Source of the DNA: Beutenbergia cavernae DSM 12333
GTDB lineage: Bacteria > Actinomycetota > Actinomycetes > Actinomycetales > Beutenbergiaceae
DNA length: 64,000 nucleotides
Assembly: GCF_000023105.1 (NCBI RefSeq)
Contig: NC_012669.1
Coordinates: 1,922,001 to 1,986,000 of the forward strand
Direction: 5' to 3'
Shown here: positions 17,319-25,838 of the stretch, one piece after another
How positions within the stretch are numbered: position 1 is the first letter of the stretch
Layout of the letters: the number at the start of each line of letters is the position of its first letter
Position numbers and translations under genes: made by a program
Notes under the pieces: generated by a model
The model's database searches: none
Told to the model about the DNA's origin: nothing
Seen by the model: only the letters and a program-made list of their open reading frames with translations

Positions 17319-18230
17319 ATGGCCGTTCTCAACGTCGGTGCCCCGTTCCTCGTCTCTGACGCTCGTCACCTCGGGCTGTCCCCGCATGACGTGCGGGAGG
17401 GCGTCCGATGCGGTCGGCTTCGTCGGGTCTTTGCCGGTGTGCTCGTCGACGCGTCGGCGGAGGACGGCAAGGAGCTGAGGCTCGCGAGTGCCCGGCTCGT
17501 CGTCCCCGAGCACGCAGTGGTGTGCGACGACTTCGCAGCGTGGCTGTTCGGCGTCGAGACCCATGCGCCAGCCGACCGGTTCGAGATCGTGCCCTCGTTC
17601 GTCGTCCCCCACGGTCGGAACCGCATCGCGTCCTCTCGAGCGAGGACGAGGCAGACGGTCTTCCCGGATGCCGACGTCGTCGACCTCGATGGCCTCCGGG
17701 TCACGTCGCCGATCCGCACCGCCTCGGACCTCCTGCGTCGTCGGTGGAGGCCGTACGCACTGGCGGCGGCTGATGCGATGGCGCACGCCAAGGTGATCGA
17801 CGTCGTCGAGCTTCGGGAGTTCGTCGCAGCGCTTCGCCGCTTCCCGGGAGTGCGTCAGGCTCAGGAGCTCGCGCCACGCGTGGATGCGCGCTCGGAGTCG
17901 CACGGCGAGTCGTGGCAGCGGTGCCGGATCCTCGATGCCGGGTTCCCAACCCCCGCCGTACAGCACGTGGTCGAGCGCGGCGACGGCAGGATCTGGCGGC
18001 TCGACATGGCGTTCGTGGAGCACGGAGTGGCCTCGGAGTACGACGGGCGAGAGTTCCATTCTGAGGACGACGACGTCGCGCGCGATGTCGCCAGGCGAAG
18101 CGACCTCCGGAAGCGTTTTGGTTGGCGATTCTCGATCGGCAACCGCGAGAACATCTTCGGCACGGACCCGGCGTTCGAGCTCCGGCTCGGTGAGCTGCTG
18201 GGGATGGCGCCACGCGCTCGGACGTGGTGA
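17319..18230 (+). CDS. AbiEi-like/DUF559-type hypothetical protein
   Basis: A 303-residue protein of a kind common in actinobacteria. The N-terminal part (FLVSDARHLGLSPHDVREGVRCGRLRRVFAGVL) resembles the winged-helix of AbiEi-type regulators. The C-terminal part, with WRLDMAFVEHGVASEYDGREFH, resembles DUF559/Vsr-like nuclease folds, where Asp and Glu bind metal. No AbiEii-type toxin gene lies beside it. Its base composition is slightly less GC-extreme. It is flanked by 22-bp repeat arrays in opposite orientation and separates moaD from the minus-strand moaE genes, which suggests a later insertion. Function unknown. Confidence 0.7.
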   Translation: MAVLNVGAPFLVSDARHLGLSPHDVREGVRCGRLRRVFAGVLVDASAEDGKELRLASARLVVPEHAVVCDDFAAWLFGVETHAPADRFEIVPSFVVPHGRNRIASSRARTRQTVFPDADVVDLDGLRVTSPIRTASDLLRRRWRPYALAAADAMAHAKVIDVVELREFVAALRRFPGVRQAQELAPRVDARSESHGESWQRCRILDAGFPTPAVQHVVERGDGRIWRLDMAFVEHGVASEYDGREFHSEDDDVARDVARRSDLRKRFGWRFSIGNRENIFGTDPAFELRLGELLGMAPRARTW

Positions 18231-18263
18231 CGCCCGAGTCGGGCGGCCCGTCGTGGCCCCACG

Positions 18264-18331
18264 GTGGCGCGCACGGATCCTCTCGCGGTGGCGCACGGAT
18301 CCTCTCGCGGTGGCGCACAGATCCTCTCGCG
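18264..18331 (-). repeat. 22-bp tandem repeat array, 3 units, downstream of moaE
   Basis: Three units read on the minus strand as CGCGAGAGG followed by ATCYGTGCGCCAC. Two are exactly 22 bp (18288-18309, 18310-18331) and the third carries two extra bases. They lie between the convergent 17319 gene and moaE, in sense orientation to moaE, 22 bases after its stop. Confidence 0.93.
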
Positions 18332-18353
18332 AAGGGTGGGGCGGGAGGAGAGG

Positions 18354-18782
18354 CTAGAGGCCGACCCAGCCGGAGTCGCCGTCGGCGTAGTGCTGCCGCT
18401 TCCAGATCGGCACCTCCGCCTTGATCGCGTCCACGAGCCGCGCGGCCGCGGCGAACGCCTGCGCCCGATGGGGCGCGGCGACGGCGGCGGCGAGAGCCAG
18501 GTCCCCGATGCGCAGCTCGCCGGTCGCGTGCACCGCGGCGAGCCGGACGCCGTCGAACTCGGCAGCGACCCGCGCGCAGCACTCCGCCAGCAGCCGGGCG
18601 GCGTCGGGATGCGCCGAGTAGTCCAGCCGCAGGACGCCGCGTCCGCCGTCGTGGTCGCGCACCACGCCCGCGAACTCCACGACGGCGCCGCAGTCGGGGG
18701 AGGCGACGGCGTCGCGCACCTCTCCGGCGTCGATCGGCGCCGGGGCGATGCGGGCGAGCACGACGGCGGAGGGCTCACTCAT
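18354..18782 (-). CDS. moaE: Molybdopterin synthase catalytic subunit MoaE
   Basis: A 142-residue large subunit of molybdopterin synthase, which transfers sulfur from MoaD to precursor Z. The family motifs are GAVVEFAGVVRDHD near residue 34, the HATGELRIGD segment, and EVPIWKRQHYADG near the end, with the active-site Lys of the K-x-x-x-VPIWK type. The start is taken at the ATG at 18782, eight bases inside the upstream fusion gene; an ATG nine bases earlier is also possible. It belongs to the minus-strand moeB - moaCB - moaE operon. Confidence 0.95.
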   Translation of the reverse strand: MSEPSAVVLARIAPAPIDAGEVRDAVASPDCGAVVEFAGVVRDHDGGRGVLRLDYSAHPDAARLLAECCARVAAEFDGVRLAAVHATGELRIGDLALAAAVAAPHRAQAFAAAARLVDAIKAEVPIWKRQHYADGDSGWVGL

Positions 18783-19854
18783 GCGCCCCACCTCCGGCGA
18801 CCTGGGCGAGCAGGTGGTCGAGGACGCCGTCGAGCACGGCGAGACCGTCGGTGACGCCGGACGGTGAGCCGGGCAGGTTCACGACGACCGTCCCACCGGC
18901 GCTCACCCCCGCGAGCGCGCGGCTCAGCACCGCCCCCGGCACGTCGGCCCCGGCGCGCCGGACGGCGTCCGCGAGCCCGGGCAGCTCCCGCGCGAGCAGC
19001 GGCGCCGTCGCTTCCGGCGTGCGGTCCGTGGGGGAGACCCCGGTGCCGCCCGTGGTGACGACGAGCGCGGGCGGGGACCCGCCCGGCGGAGCGAGGCTGC
19101 CGGCGAGCGCCGCGGCGACGTCGGCGTCGGCGGTCACGTCCGACTCCGCGGCGAACCCGCGCTCCGTCAGCCAGTCCACGATCGCCGGTCCGGTGGTGTC
19201 GGCCCGGGTGCCGACCGCGACGCCCGTCGAGACGACCAGCACGCGTGCCGTCCGCGGCAGGGGCCGGGCGGGGGCCGCGGAGGCATCGGCGGCCGCGAAG
19301 ATCCTCTCGCGGTCGCGCACAGATCCTCTCGCGGAGGGGTCGGGTCGCGTCCACGTCCCGTGCCGCCCCCCGGTCTTCTGGACGAGCCGGACGTCCGTCA
19401 GCACGGCGGCCGGGTCGACGGCCTTGATCATGTCGTGCACGGTCAGCCCCGCGACGGCGACGGCGGTGAGCGCCTCCATCTCGACGCCCGTGCGCCCGCG
19501 GGTACGGGCCGTCGCCGTGAGGTGGACGTGCGCGACGTCGTCGTCGTCGGCACCGTCCGCCACGTCCGTGCGCACGTCGACGTCGACCCCCGACAGCGGG
19601 ATCTGGTGGCACAGCGGGACGAGCTCCCACGTGCGCTTCGCCGCACCGATGCCCGCGAGCCGCGCCACCGCGACGACGTCGCCCTTCGCCAGGTCCCGAC
19701 CGCCCTGAGCGATCGCGCGGACGACCCGCGCCGTCGTCACGACGGTCCCTGCCGCCGTCGCGACGCGGTCCGTCACGTCCTTGTCGCCGACGTCGACCAT
19801 CCGGGCGCGGCCCTGCTCGTCGAGATGGGTGAGGCCGGAGTCGTCAGGGGGCAC
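18775..19854 (-). CDS. moaC: Bifunctional MoaC-MoaB fusion (cyclic pyranopterin monophosphate synthase / molybdopterin adenylyltransferase-like)
   Basis: A 359-residue fusion. The MoaC domain spans roughly residues 15-165: MVDVGDKDVTDR, LVPLCHQIPLSGVDVDV, GVEMEALTAV, and DMIKAVDPA with LVQKTGGRHG. The MoaB/MogA-like domain spans about 195-355: VLVVSTGVAVG, VTTGGTGVSPTDRTPEA and VVNLPGSPSGV. MoaC makes precursor Z from cyclo-GTP; MoaB/Mog-type proteins adenylate molybdopterin before Mo insertion. The GTG start (VPPDDSGLTHLDEQG) is chosen as the closest one ahead of the MoaC core. The linker (about residues 174-188) is encoded by two 22-bp repeat units. The stop overlaps moaE. Confidence 0.92.
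   Translation of the reverse strand: MPPDDSGLTHLDEQGRARMVDVGDKDVTDRVATAAGTVVTTARVVRAIAQGGRDLAKGDVVAVARLAGIGAAKRTWELVPLCHQIPLSGVDVDVRTDVADGADDDDVAHVHLTATARTRGRTGVEMEALTAVAVAGLTVHDMIKAVDPAAVLTDVRLVQKTGGRHGTWTRPDPSARGSVRDRERIFAAADASAAPARPLPRTARVLVVSTGVAVGTRADTTGPAIVDWLTERGFAAESDVTADADVAAALAGSLAPPGGSPPALVVTTGGTGVSPTDRTPEATAPLLARELPGLADAVRRAGADVPGAVLSRALAGVSAGGTVVVNLPGSPSGVTDGLAVLDGVLDHLLAQVAGGGAHE
19290..19333 (-). repeat. Two 22-bp repeat units inside the moaC-moaB coding region
   Basis: Two contiguous units (19312-19333, then 19290-19311 on the minus strand) both start CGCGAGAGGATCT. Because 22 is not a multiple of three, the first unit is read as ARGSVRD and the second as RERIFAA. Together they form most of the linker between the MoaC and MoaB domains. 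The orientation is the same as the coding strand, as in the other arrays. Confidence 0.92.
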
Positions 19855-19877
19855 GGCGGCAGCGTATCGAGATGGAC

Positions 19878-21059
19878 CTAGTACCGACGCACGCCAGGAT
19901 CGACCGTGCGCGACCACGCGTCGATCCCACCCGCGAGGTGACTCACACGCGAGCGGCCCGCGGCGAGGAGGAACCGTGCCGCCTGCTCGGACCTGACGCC
20001 GTGGTGGCAGAGGACGACGACGTCGGCGTCGGCGGGGATCTCGTCGATGCGTTGCGGCAGCTCGCGCAGCGGGACGTTCCGCGTGCCGGGGAGGGCGGCG
20101 AGGCTGATCTCCCAGTCCTCGCGGACGTCGAGGACGAGGGGCGGCGCGTCGTCGGCGCGGAGGGCCGCGAGCTCGTGGGGCGTGAGGGCGCGCGGCTCTC
20201 TCGCGGAGGCTGCCGGGACCGCTCGTGCGGACGGCGCTGCCGGTGCGGACGGCGCCGCAGGGACGGACGGCGGCGGGCCGGGCGGGGCAGCGGCGGGCGG
20301 GGCACCGGCGCGCCCGCCGGTCGCGGCGCGGTAGGCCACCTCCTTCAGCTCGGCGCGGCGTGCGTCGTACAGCAGCACGCGGCCGAGCAGCGGGTCGCCG
20401 ACGCCGGTCAGCACCTTGACAGCCTCCGTGGCGAGCAGGGCGCCGATCGTGGCGCAGACGCCCGGCAGCACCCCGGCCTCCGCGCACGACGGGATCTCGC
20501 CGGGCGCGGGCTCGCGCGGGAAGAGGTCCCGGTACGTGGGGTGGTCGGGCGCCCAGGCGACGCCGCACTGGCCGGCGAACTGGTGCACGGCGCCCCACAC
20601 GAGCGGCATGCCGAGCGCGGCCGCGGCGTCGTCGACGAGGTACCGGGTCGGGAAGTTGTCGCTGCCGTCGACCACGAGGTCGTACCCGCTCAGCAGCTCA
20701 CCGTCGTTCGTGGCGTCGAGCCGCGTCCGATGGCCGACCAGGCGAGCGTCCGGCGCCAGCCGCCCGAGCTGCGCGAGCGCGGCCTCGACCTTCGGCGTGC
20801 CGACGTCCGCGGGACCGTAGAGCGTCTGGCGGGCCAGGTTCGAGGTCTCGACGACGTCGTCGTCCACGATGCCGATCGTCCCGATGCCGGACGCGACGAG
20901 CTGGGGGAGGACCGCGCAGCCGAGCCCGCCCGCGCCGACCACCAGCACCCGCGCGCCCTGCAGTCGTTCCTGCGTGGCGACGTCGTACCCGGGAAGCATG
21001 AGCTGGCGGACGTGGCGCTGCAGATAGTCGGCATCGAGGGGGGTGCGTGCGCCGTCCAT
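19878..21059 (-). CDS. moeB: Molybdopterin-synthase adenylyltransferase with C-terminal rhodanese domain (MoeB/MoeZ type)
   Basis: A 393-residue two-domain protein. The E1-like domain (about 1-260) has RHVRQLMLPGYDVATQERL, the ATP-binding VLVVGAGGLGCAVLP, IVDDDVVETSNLARQ and DGSDNFPTRYLVDDA. A Pro/Ala-rich linker (about 265-295) leads to a rhodanese domain with LVLDVREDWEIS and the active-site loop VVLCHHGVRS, whose Cys carries persulfide. It adenylates the MoaD C-terminus and supplies sulfur. The start at 21059 is chosen because MDGARTPLDADYLQRHVRQ matches the family N-terminus; the frame is open further upstream but has no homology. First gene of the minus-strand Moco operon. Confidence 0.93.
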   Translation of the reverse strand: MDGARTPLDADYLQRHVRQLMLPGYDVATQERLQGARVLVVGAGGLGCAVLPQLVASGIGTIGIVDDDVVETSNLARQTLYGPADVGTPKVEAALAQLGRLAPDARLVGHRTRLDATNDGELLSGYDLVVDGSDNFPTRYLVDDAAAALGMPLVWGAVHQFAGQCGVAWAPDHPTYRDLFPREPAPGEIPSCAEAGVLPGVCATIGALLATEAVKVLTGVGDPLLGRVLLYDARRAELKEVAYRAATGGRAGAPPAAAPPGPPPSVPAAPSAPAAPSARAVPAASAREPRALTPHELAALRADDAPPLVLDVREDWEISLAALPGTRNVPLRELPQRIDEIPADADVVVLCHHGVRSEQAARFLLAAGRSRVSHLAGGIDAWSRTVDPGVRRY

Positions 21060-21122
21060 ACGTGCGAGTCTGCCACCGTGCGCCGTGCACCTGTGGTCCA
21101 CGTCCCCGCCGACGGGCTCGTC

Positions 21123-21169
21123 TTGACGTCCGCGCGCCCTCCCGCGTACGGTCGCCGGTAATCGATTAC
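21123..21169 (+). promoter_or_regulatory. Promoter and LacI-type operator of the regulator gene
   Basis: TTGACG (21123-21128), an 18-base spacer and TACGGT (21147-21152) form a plausible sigma-A promoter. Five bases later lies a perfect 12-bp palindrome, GTAATCGATTAC (21158-21169), at the expected transcription start. The same core recurs at 22317, 23519, 28622 and 30693. Position suggests autorepression. Confidence 0.85.
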
Positions 21170-21214
21170 AGGACGAGTGCCGGACCACCCGGTGGCGTGA
21201 GGCGAGGAGGCCCG

Positions 21215-22243
21215 ATGAGCGAGCGGACGATCCGCCCGGGCGCCGCGACGATGATCGACGTCGCCCGCCTCGCCGGCGTCTCGACCGCCACCGTCTCGCG
21301 CGTGCTGAACGGGGTCGCCACCGTCGACTCGGCGCTCGCCGAGCGCGTGAGGTCCGCCGCCGACGAGGTGCGCTACGTGACGAACACCACGGGCCGCGCC
21401 CTGCGCCGCCAGCGGATCGACACGTGGGCGGCTGTCGTGGCCGACGTCGAGAACCACTTCTTCACCAGCATGGTCGCCGCGCTCGAGAACGTCGCCCAGG
21501 TCGCGGGGTTCTCGGTCATGCTCTGCAACAGCGACGAGGACGTCGCCCGCGAGCGTCGGTACCTCCAGGCCGCGATCGCGCAGCGGATGTCCGGCGTCGT
21601 CATCGCCGTCGTCTCCGAGACCGACTCCTCGCTGCAGAGCCTGCTCGACGCCGGCATCCCCACCGTCGCCGTCGACCGGCGCGTGCACGACTTCGCCGGC
21701 GACGCGATCCTGCTGGACAACGTCGAGGCCGGCCGGATGGCCGCGCGGCACCTGCTCTCCCAGGGGTATGCCGCGCCGTTGTGCATCGCCGGCCCCCGTG
21801 ACGTCTCGACCACCGAGGACCGGCTCGCCGGGTTCCGCGAGGTCTTCGCGGAGGAGGGCGTGTCGGTCGCCGACTCCCGCGTGATCCGCACCGAGCTCCT
21901 CGGCGAGCGCGCCGAGGGGATCGTCGCCGACCAGGTGGAGGCGGATCCCGACGTCGACGCCGTGTTCGCGCTGAACGGACCGCTCACGGCGGCCAGCTTC
22001 CGCGGGATCGAGGCGGCGCGCCGCCGGATCCCGGGCGACGTGGCCCTGCTCGGCGTCGACGACGACCACTGGACCCGCATGGTCAACCCGCGGGTGAGCG
22101 TCGTCGCGCAGCCCGTCGATCGGATCGGCCAGCTCGCGGGCGAGGTGCTCGCGGCGCGCACCCGAGGCGAGGAGCGCGACGCCGAGCACGTGCTGCTCGC
22201 TCCGGAGCTCCGCATCCGCGCGTCGACCAGCCGAAGGAGCTGA
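21215..22243 (+). CDS. LacI-family transcriptional regulator of the sugar locus
   Basis: A 342-residue LacI/GalR regulator. The helix-turn-helix is at MIDVARLAGVSTATVSRVLNG, with the hinge around residues 45-60. A periplasmic-binding-protein-like sensor domain follows (VVADVENHFFTSMVAALENVAQ, DRRVHDFAGDAILLDN, LLGVDDDHWTRMVNPRVS). Start ATG 21215 after GGCGAGGAGG. It sits behind its own AATCGATT palindrome, and four more units nearby carry the same site, so it very likely represses the whole region to 40459 until a sugar or sugar phosphate binds. The effector is probably a D-arabinose derivative (inference). Confidence 0.93.
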   Translation: MSERTIRPGAATMIDVARLAGVSTATVSRVLNGVATVDSALAERVRSAADEVRYVTNTTGRALRRQRIDTWAAVVADVENHFFTSMVAALENVAQVAGFSVMLCNSDEDVARERRYLQAAIAQRMSGVVIAVVSETDSSLQSLLDAGIPTVAVDRRVHDFAGDAILLDNVEAGRMAARHLLSQGYAAPLCIAGPRDVSTTEDRLAGFREVFAEEGVSVADSRVIRTELLGERAEGIVADQVEADPDVDAVFALNGPLTAASFRGIEAARRRIPGDVALLGVDDDHWTRMVNPRVSVVAQPVDRIGQLAGEVLAARTRGEERDAEHVLLAPELRIRASTSRRS

Positions 22244-22260
22244 TTCACCTCTTCCGACCC

Positions 22261-22276
22261 GGCGGGTCCTCCCGCC
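22261..22276 (+). terminator. Small hairpin after the LacI gene
   Basis: GGCGGG-TCCT-CCCGCC, a perfect 6-bp stem 17 bases after the stop. No U-tract follows, so termination is likely weak. Confidence 0.4.
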
Positions 22277-22316
22277 GCGAGAAGCAGAGGACGGTCCGAC
22301 GTGCCGTCCACGACAT

Positions 22317-22328
22317 CGAATCGATTCG
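22317..22328 (+). promoter_or_regulatory. LacI-type operator before the first GH172 gene
   Basis: Perfect 12-bp palindrome CGAATCGATTCG, 48 bases before the ATG of the GH172 gene. It shares the AATCGATT core with the other four sites. No convincing -35/-10 pair was seen directly upstream. Confidence 0.8.
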
Positions 22329-22376
22329 AGCAGCCCGGCGGTCGACGCCGGCATCCCACGAGAGAAGGAGAACCCC

Positions 22377-23459
<1,083 letters not shown>

Positions 23460-23464
23460 CCCCC

Positions 23465-23497
23465 GCGGCCCGGCCCCGCACCGCGGGGCCGGGCCGC
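23465..23497 (+). terminator. Strong terminator hairpin after the first GH172 gene
   Basis: A perfect 15-bp GC stem (GCGGCCCGGCCCCGC and its complement) closes a three-base ACC loop, five bases past the GH172 stop. It separates that gene from the importer operon, whose operator begins 22 bases later. Confidence 0.85.
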
Positions 23498-23518
23498 GTC
23501 ATTCCGCACCCGTGCTGA

Positions 23519-23530
23519 GCAATCGATTAC
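23519..23530 (+). promoter_or_regulatory. LacI-type operator before the first locus importer
   Basis: GCAATCGATTAC lies 20 bases ahead of the ATG of the binding-protein gene and is identical over 12 bases to the site at 28622. The core is symmetric; one outer base pair is not. Confidence 0.8.
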
Positions 23531-23550
23531 CTACCCTCGAAGGGAGACCC

Positions 23551-24894
23551 ATGGCCGAGGGACTGAGCCGACGCAGGCTCCTCCAGGCCGGCACGCTCGC
23601 CGCCGCCGGCCTCGGCGCCGGCGCGCTGGCCGGCTGCGCGCCGTCCGGTGCGAGCCGGACCACGCTGCAGCTCTGGAGCGCCTACGCGCCGGCGCCCCAG
23701 CAGGATCCGAACATCGTCGCGCAGAGCGACTGGTTCCTGGACCGCCTGGCGGCGTGGAACGCCGCCAACGACCGGCAGATCGAGGCGGTGTACATCCCGA
23801 ACTACGCCGACCCGACGAACACCCGCATCGCGACGGCGTTCGCCTCGGGCACCGGGCCGGACATCTTCCTCATCTCGCCCGGCGACTTCCTCCGCTACTA
23901 CAACGGGGGCGCGCTCGTCGACCTCGCGCCGTACATGACGCAGGAGGCCATCGACGACTACTTCCCGCAGGCGCTGGCCACCCGTCGGGACGGGGACGGG
24001 ATCTACGGCCTGCCGATGGAGCAGGAACCGCTCGCCGTCTTCTACAACATCCCCGCGTTCGAAGAGGCGGGCCTGAGCGAGGGCGACATCCCGACCACGT
24101 GGGAGGACCTGCTGGAGCTCGGCCGCCGTCTCACGGGCGGCCAGCAGGCGGGGATGGTGTTCGAGACCACGCCCGGCTACTACCAGAACTTCACCTTCTA
24201 CCCCTGGATCTGGCAGGGCGGCGGCGACGTGATCGACGCCGAGACCCAGGTGCCGGACTTCACCTCGGACGCCGCAGTCGCAGCCCTCGAGCTGTTCGGC
24301 GAAGGGGTGCGCTCGGGAGCGTCACCGCGCACGCTCCCCGCGAACGGCGACGTCGTCGGCGCCTTCACGAACGGCTACGCGGCGATGTGGCAGAGCGGGA
24401 TCTGGCAGGTCGAGGCGATGCGGCAGAACGCGCCCGACCACCCCTACGGCGTCTTCCCGCTGCCTGCGCCCGCCGGCGGGGAGCCGACCACCGTGCTGGG
24501 CGGGTGGGCCTGGTGCGTGAACAGCAAGGGATCCGATCCTGAGGCCGCCGCCCGGTTCACCGTCGAGGTGATGGGATCGATGTCGGCGGAGTCGATCAAC
24601 GCCGGCGCGGACTGGAACGGACGGTTCAAGGGGAACATCCCCGCGCGCCAGTCGGTGCTGGACGCCATCGGGGACGACGACATCTTCGCCGACCCGATCC
24701 TCCAGAAGTTCCGGGACGAGATCTACCCGACCGGTCGCGGCGAGCCGCGCTACCCGCCCGTCATCTACAAGGCCGTGTCGAACGCGCTGCAGGCCGTCCA
24801 GCTCGCGGGTGCCGACGCCGCCCAGCAGGCCGAGCAGGCGCAGCGCGCGATCGAGAGCTACCTCGAGACCTACGACGGAGGTGACCTCCTGTGA
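23551..24894 (+). CDS. ABC transporter substrate-binding lipoprotein (CUT1), locus importer 1
   Basis: A 447-residue binding protein with a Tat-like signal (SRRRLLQAG) and lipobox ALAGC near residue 29. The body has LQLWSAYAPAPQQDPN, the GPDIFLISPGDFLRYYNGG region, the YGLPMEQEPLAVFYN motif and FTNGYAAMWQSGIWQ. The start at ATG 23551 is preferred to an upstream in-frame GTG (23512), because the latter would place the operator inside the coding region, while AAGGGAGACCC sits just before 23551. Two permeases follow with overlapping starts. Likely ligand: oligosaccharides or sugars of the locus (inference). Confidence 0.93.
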   Translation: MAEGLSRRRLLQAGTLAAAGLGAGALAGCAPSGASRTTLQLWSAYAPAPQQDPNIVAQSDWFLDRLAAWNAANDRQIEAVYIPNYADPTNTRIATAFASGTGPDIFLISPGDFLRYYNGGALVDLAPYMTQEAIDDYFPQALATRRDGDGIYGLPMEQEPLAVFYNIPAFEEAGLSEGDIPTTWEDLLELGRRLTGGQQAGMVFETTPGYYQNFTFYPWIWQGGGDVIDAETQVPDFTSDAAVAALELFGEGVRSGASPRTLPANGDVVGAFTNGYAAMWQSGIWQVEAMRQNAPDHPYGVFPLPAPAGGEPTTVLGGWAWCVNSKGSDPEAAARFTVEVMGSMSAESINAGADWNGRFKGNIPARQSVLDAIGDDDIFADPILQKFRDEIYPTGRGEPRYPPVIYKAVSNALQAVQLAGADAAQQAEQAQRAIESYLETYDGGDLL

Positions 24895-25838
24895 GCACGT
24901 CGACCCCGGTCCTGGCCCGCACGGCCGGACGCACCCAGCGCAGCGCGCACCTCGCGCAGCAGGCGAAGCGGGAGCGCCGCGCCGCCTGGCTGTTCCTGCT
25001 GCCCGACTCGCTCGGGCTCCTCGTGTTCGTCGGCCTGCCGATGGTGCTGGCGATCGCCCTCGGGTTCTTCCGGGTGGACGGGTTCGGCAACATCGACTTC
25101 ATCGGTGGCGCCAACTACGTCCGGATGGTGGGCGACCCGCAGTTCTGGTCGAGCGTCCGGATCACGCTGATCTACCTCGTCACGCTGGTGCCGTTGCTGT
25201 TCGCCGTCGGGCTCGCCCTGGCGCTGCTGGTGCAGCAGAAGTTCCCGTTCGTCGGCGCGGTCCGCAGCGCCCTGTTCGTGCCCTACGCGATCAGCCTGGT
25301 CGTCGTCGCGATGGTCTGGCAGTTCATGCTCGGCGACCGCGTGGGGATCGTGAACCAGGTGCTGTCGTGGTTCGGCGTCGAAGGGACGTCGTTCCTGGGC
25401 CAACCGTCGCTCGCGCTCGCCACCCTGGTGTTCGTCACCCTGTGGTTCCAGATGGGCTACTACATGGTGATCTTCCTGGCGGGCCTGCAGGACATCCCGG
25501 GGGAGTACTACGAGGCGGCCCGGATCGACGGCGCGGGAGCCTGGCAACGGTTCCGCGCCATCACGTTCCCGCTGCTGCGACCGACCAGCTTCTTCGTGCT
25601 CATCACCTCGACGGTCGCGGTGATCACCGGCGGTCTGGACCTCGTCTTCATCATGACGAAGGGCGGTCCGGCGGGCGCGACGAGCCTGCTCATCTACTAC
25701 ATCTACGAGCAGGCGTTCCTCTTCGGCGAGCTCGGCTACGCCGCCGCGATCGGGTCCACGCTCATCGCCGTGCTCCTCATCTGGTCCGGACTCATGTTCC
25801 TCGTCACGAAGGGAGGGCGGTTCGACGATGGTCGCTGA
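24891..25838 (+). CDS. ABC transporter permease, locus importer 1 (MalF type)
   Basis: A 315-residue permease. The first transmembrane segment is AWLFLLPDSLGLLVFVGLPMVLAIALGFF, followed by five more. The EAA loop is GEYYEAARIDGAGAWQRFRAITFP. The GTG start overlaps the binding-protein stop by four bases. It belongs to the operator-controlled operon beginning at 23519. No ATPase gene is present in the operon, so a shared MsiK-type ATPase is expected. Confidence 0.94.
   Translation: MSTSTPVLARTAGRTQRSAHLAQQAKRERRAAWLFLLPDSLGLLVFVGLPMVLAIALGFFRVDGFGNIDFIGGANYVRMVGDPQFWSSVRITLIYLVTLVPLLFAVGLALALLVQQKFPFVGAVRSALFVPYAISLVVVAMVWQFMLGDRVGIVNQVLSWFGVEGTSFLGQPSLALATLVFVTLWFQMGYYMVIFLAGLQDIPGEYYEAARIDGAGAWQRFRAITFPLLRPTSFFVLITSTVAVITGGLDLVFIMTKGGPAGATSLLIYYIYEQAFLFGELGYAAAIGSTLIAVLLIWSGLMFLVTKGGRFDDGR

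Noticed and set aside
17319-18230. AbiE toxin-antitoxin system
   Set aside because: No AbiEii-type nucleotidyltransferase gene is adjacent; only the AbiEi-like N-terminal resemblance is present.
23512-23550. Upstream GTG start for the binding protein at 23551
   Set aside because: It would translate through the LacI operator and add 13 residues ahead of a normal signal peptide; the ribosome-binding site is just before 23551.
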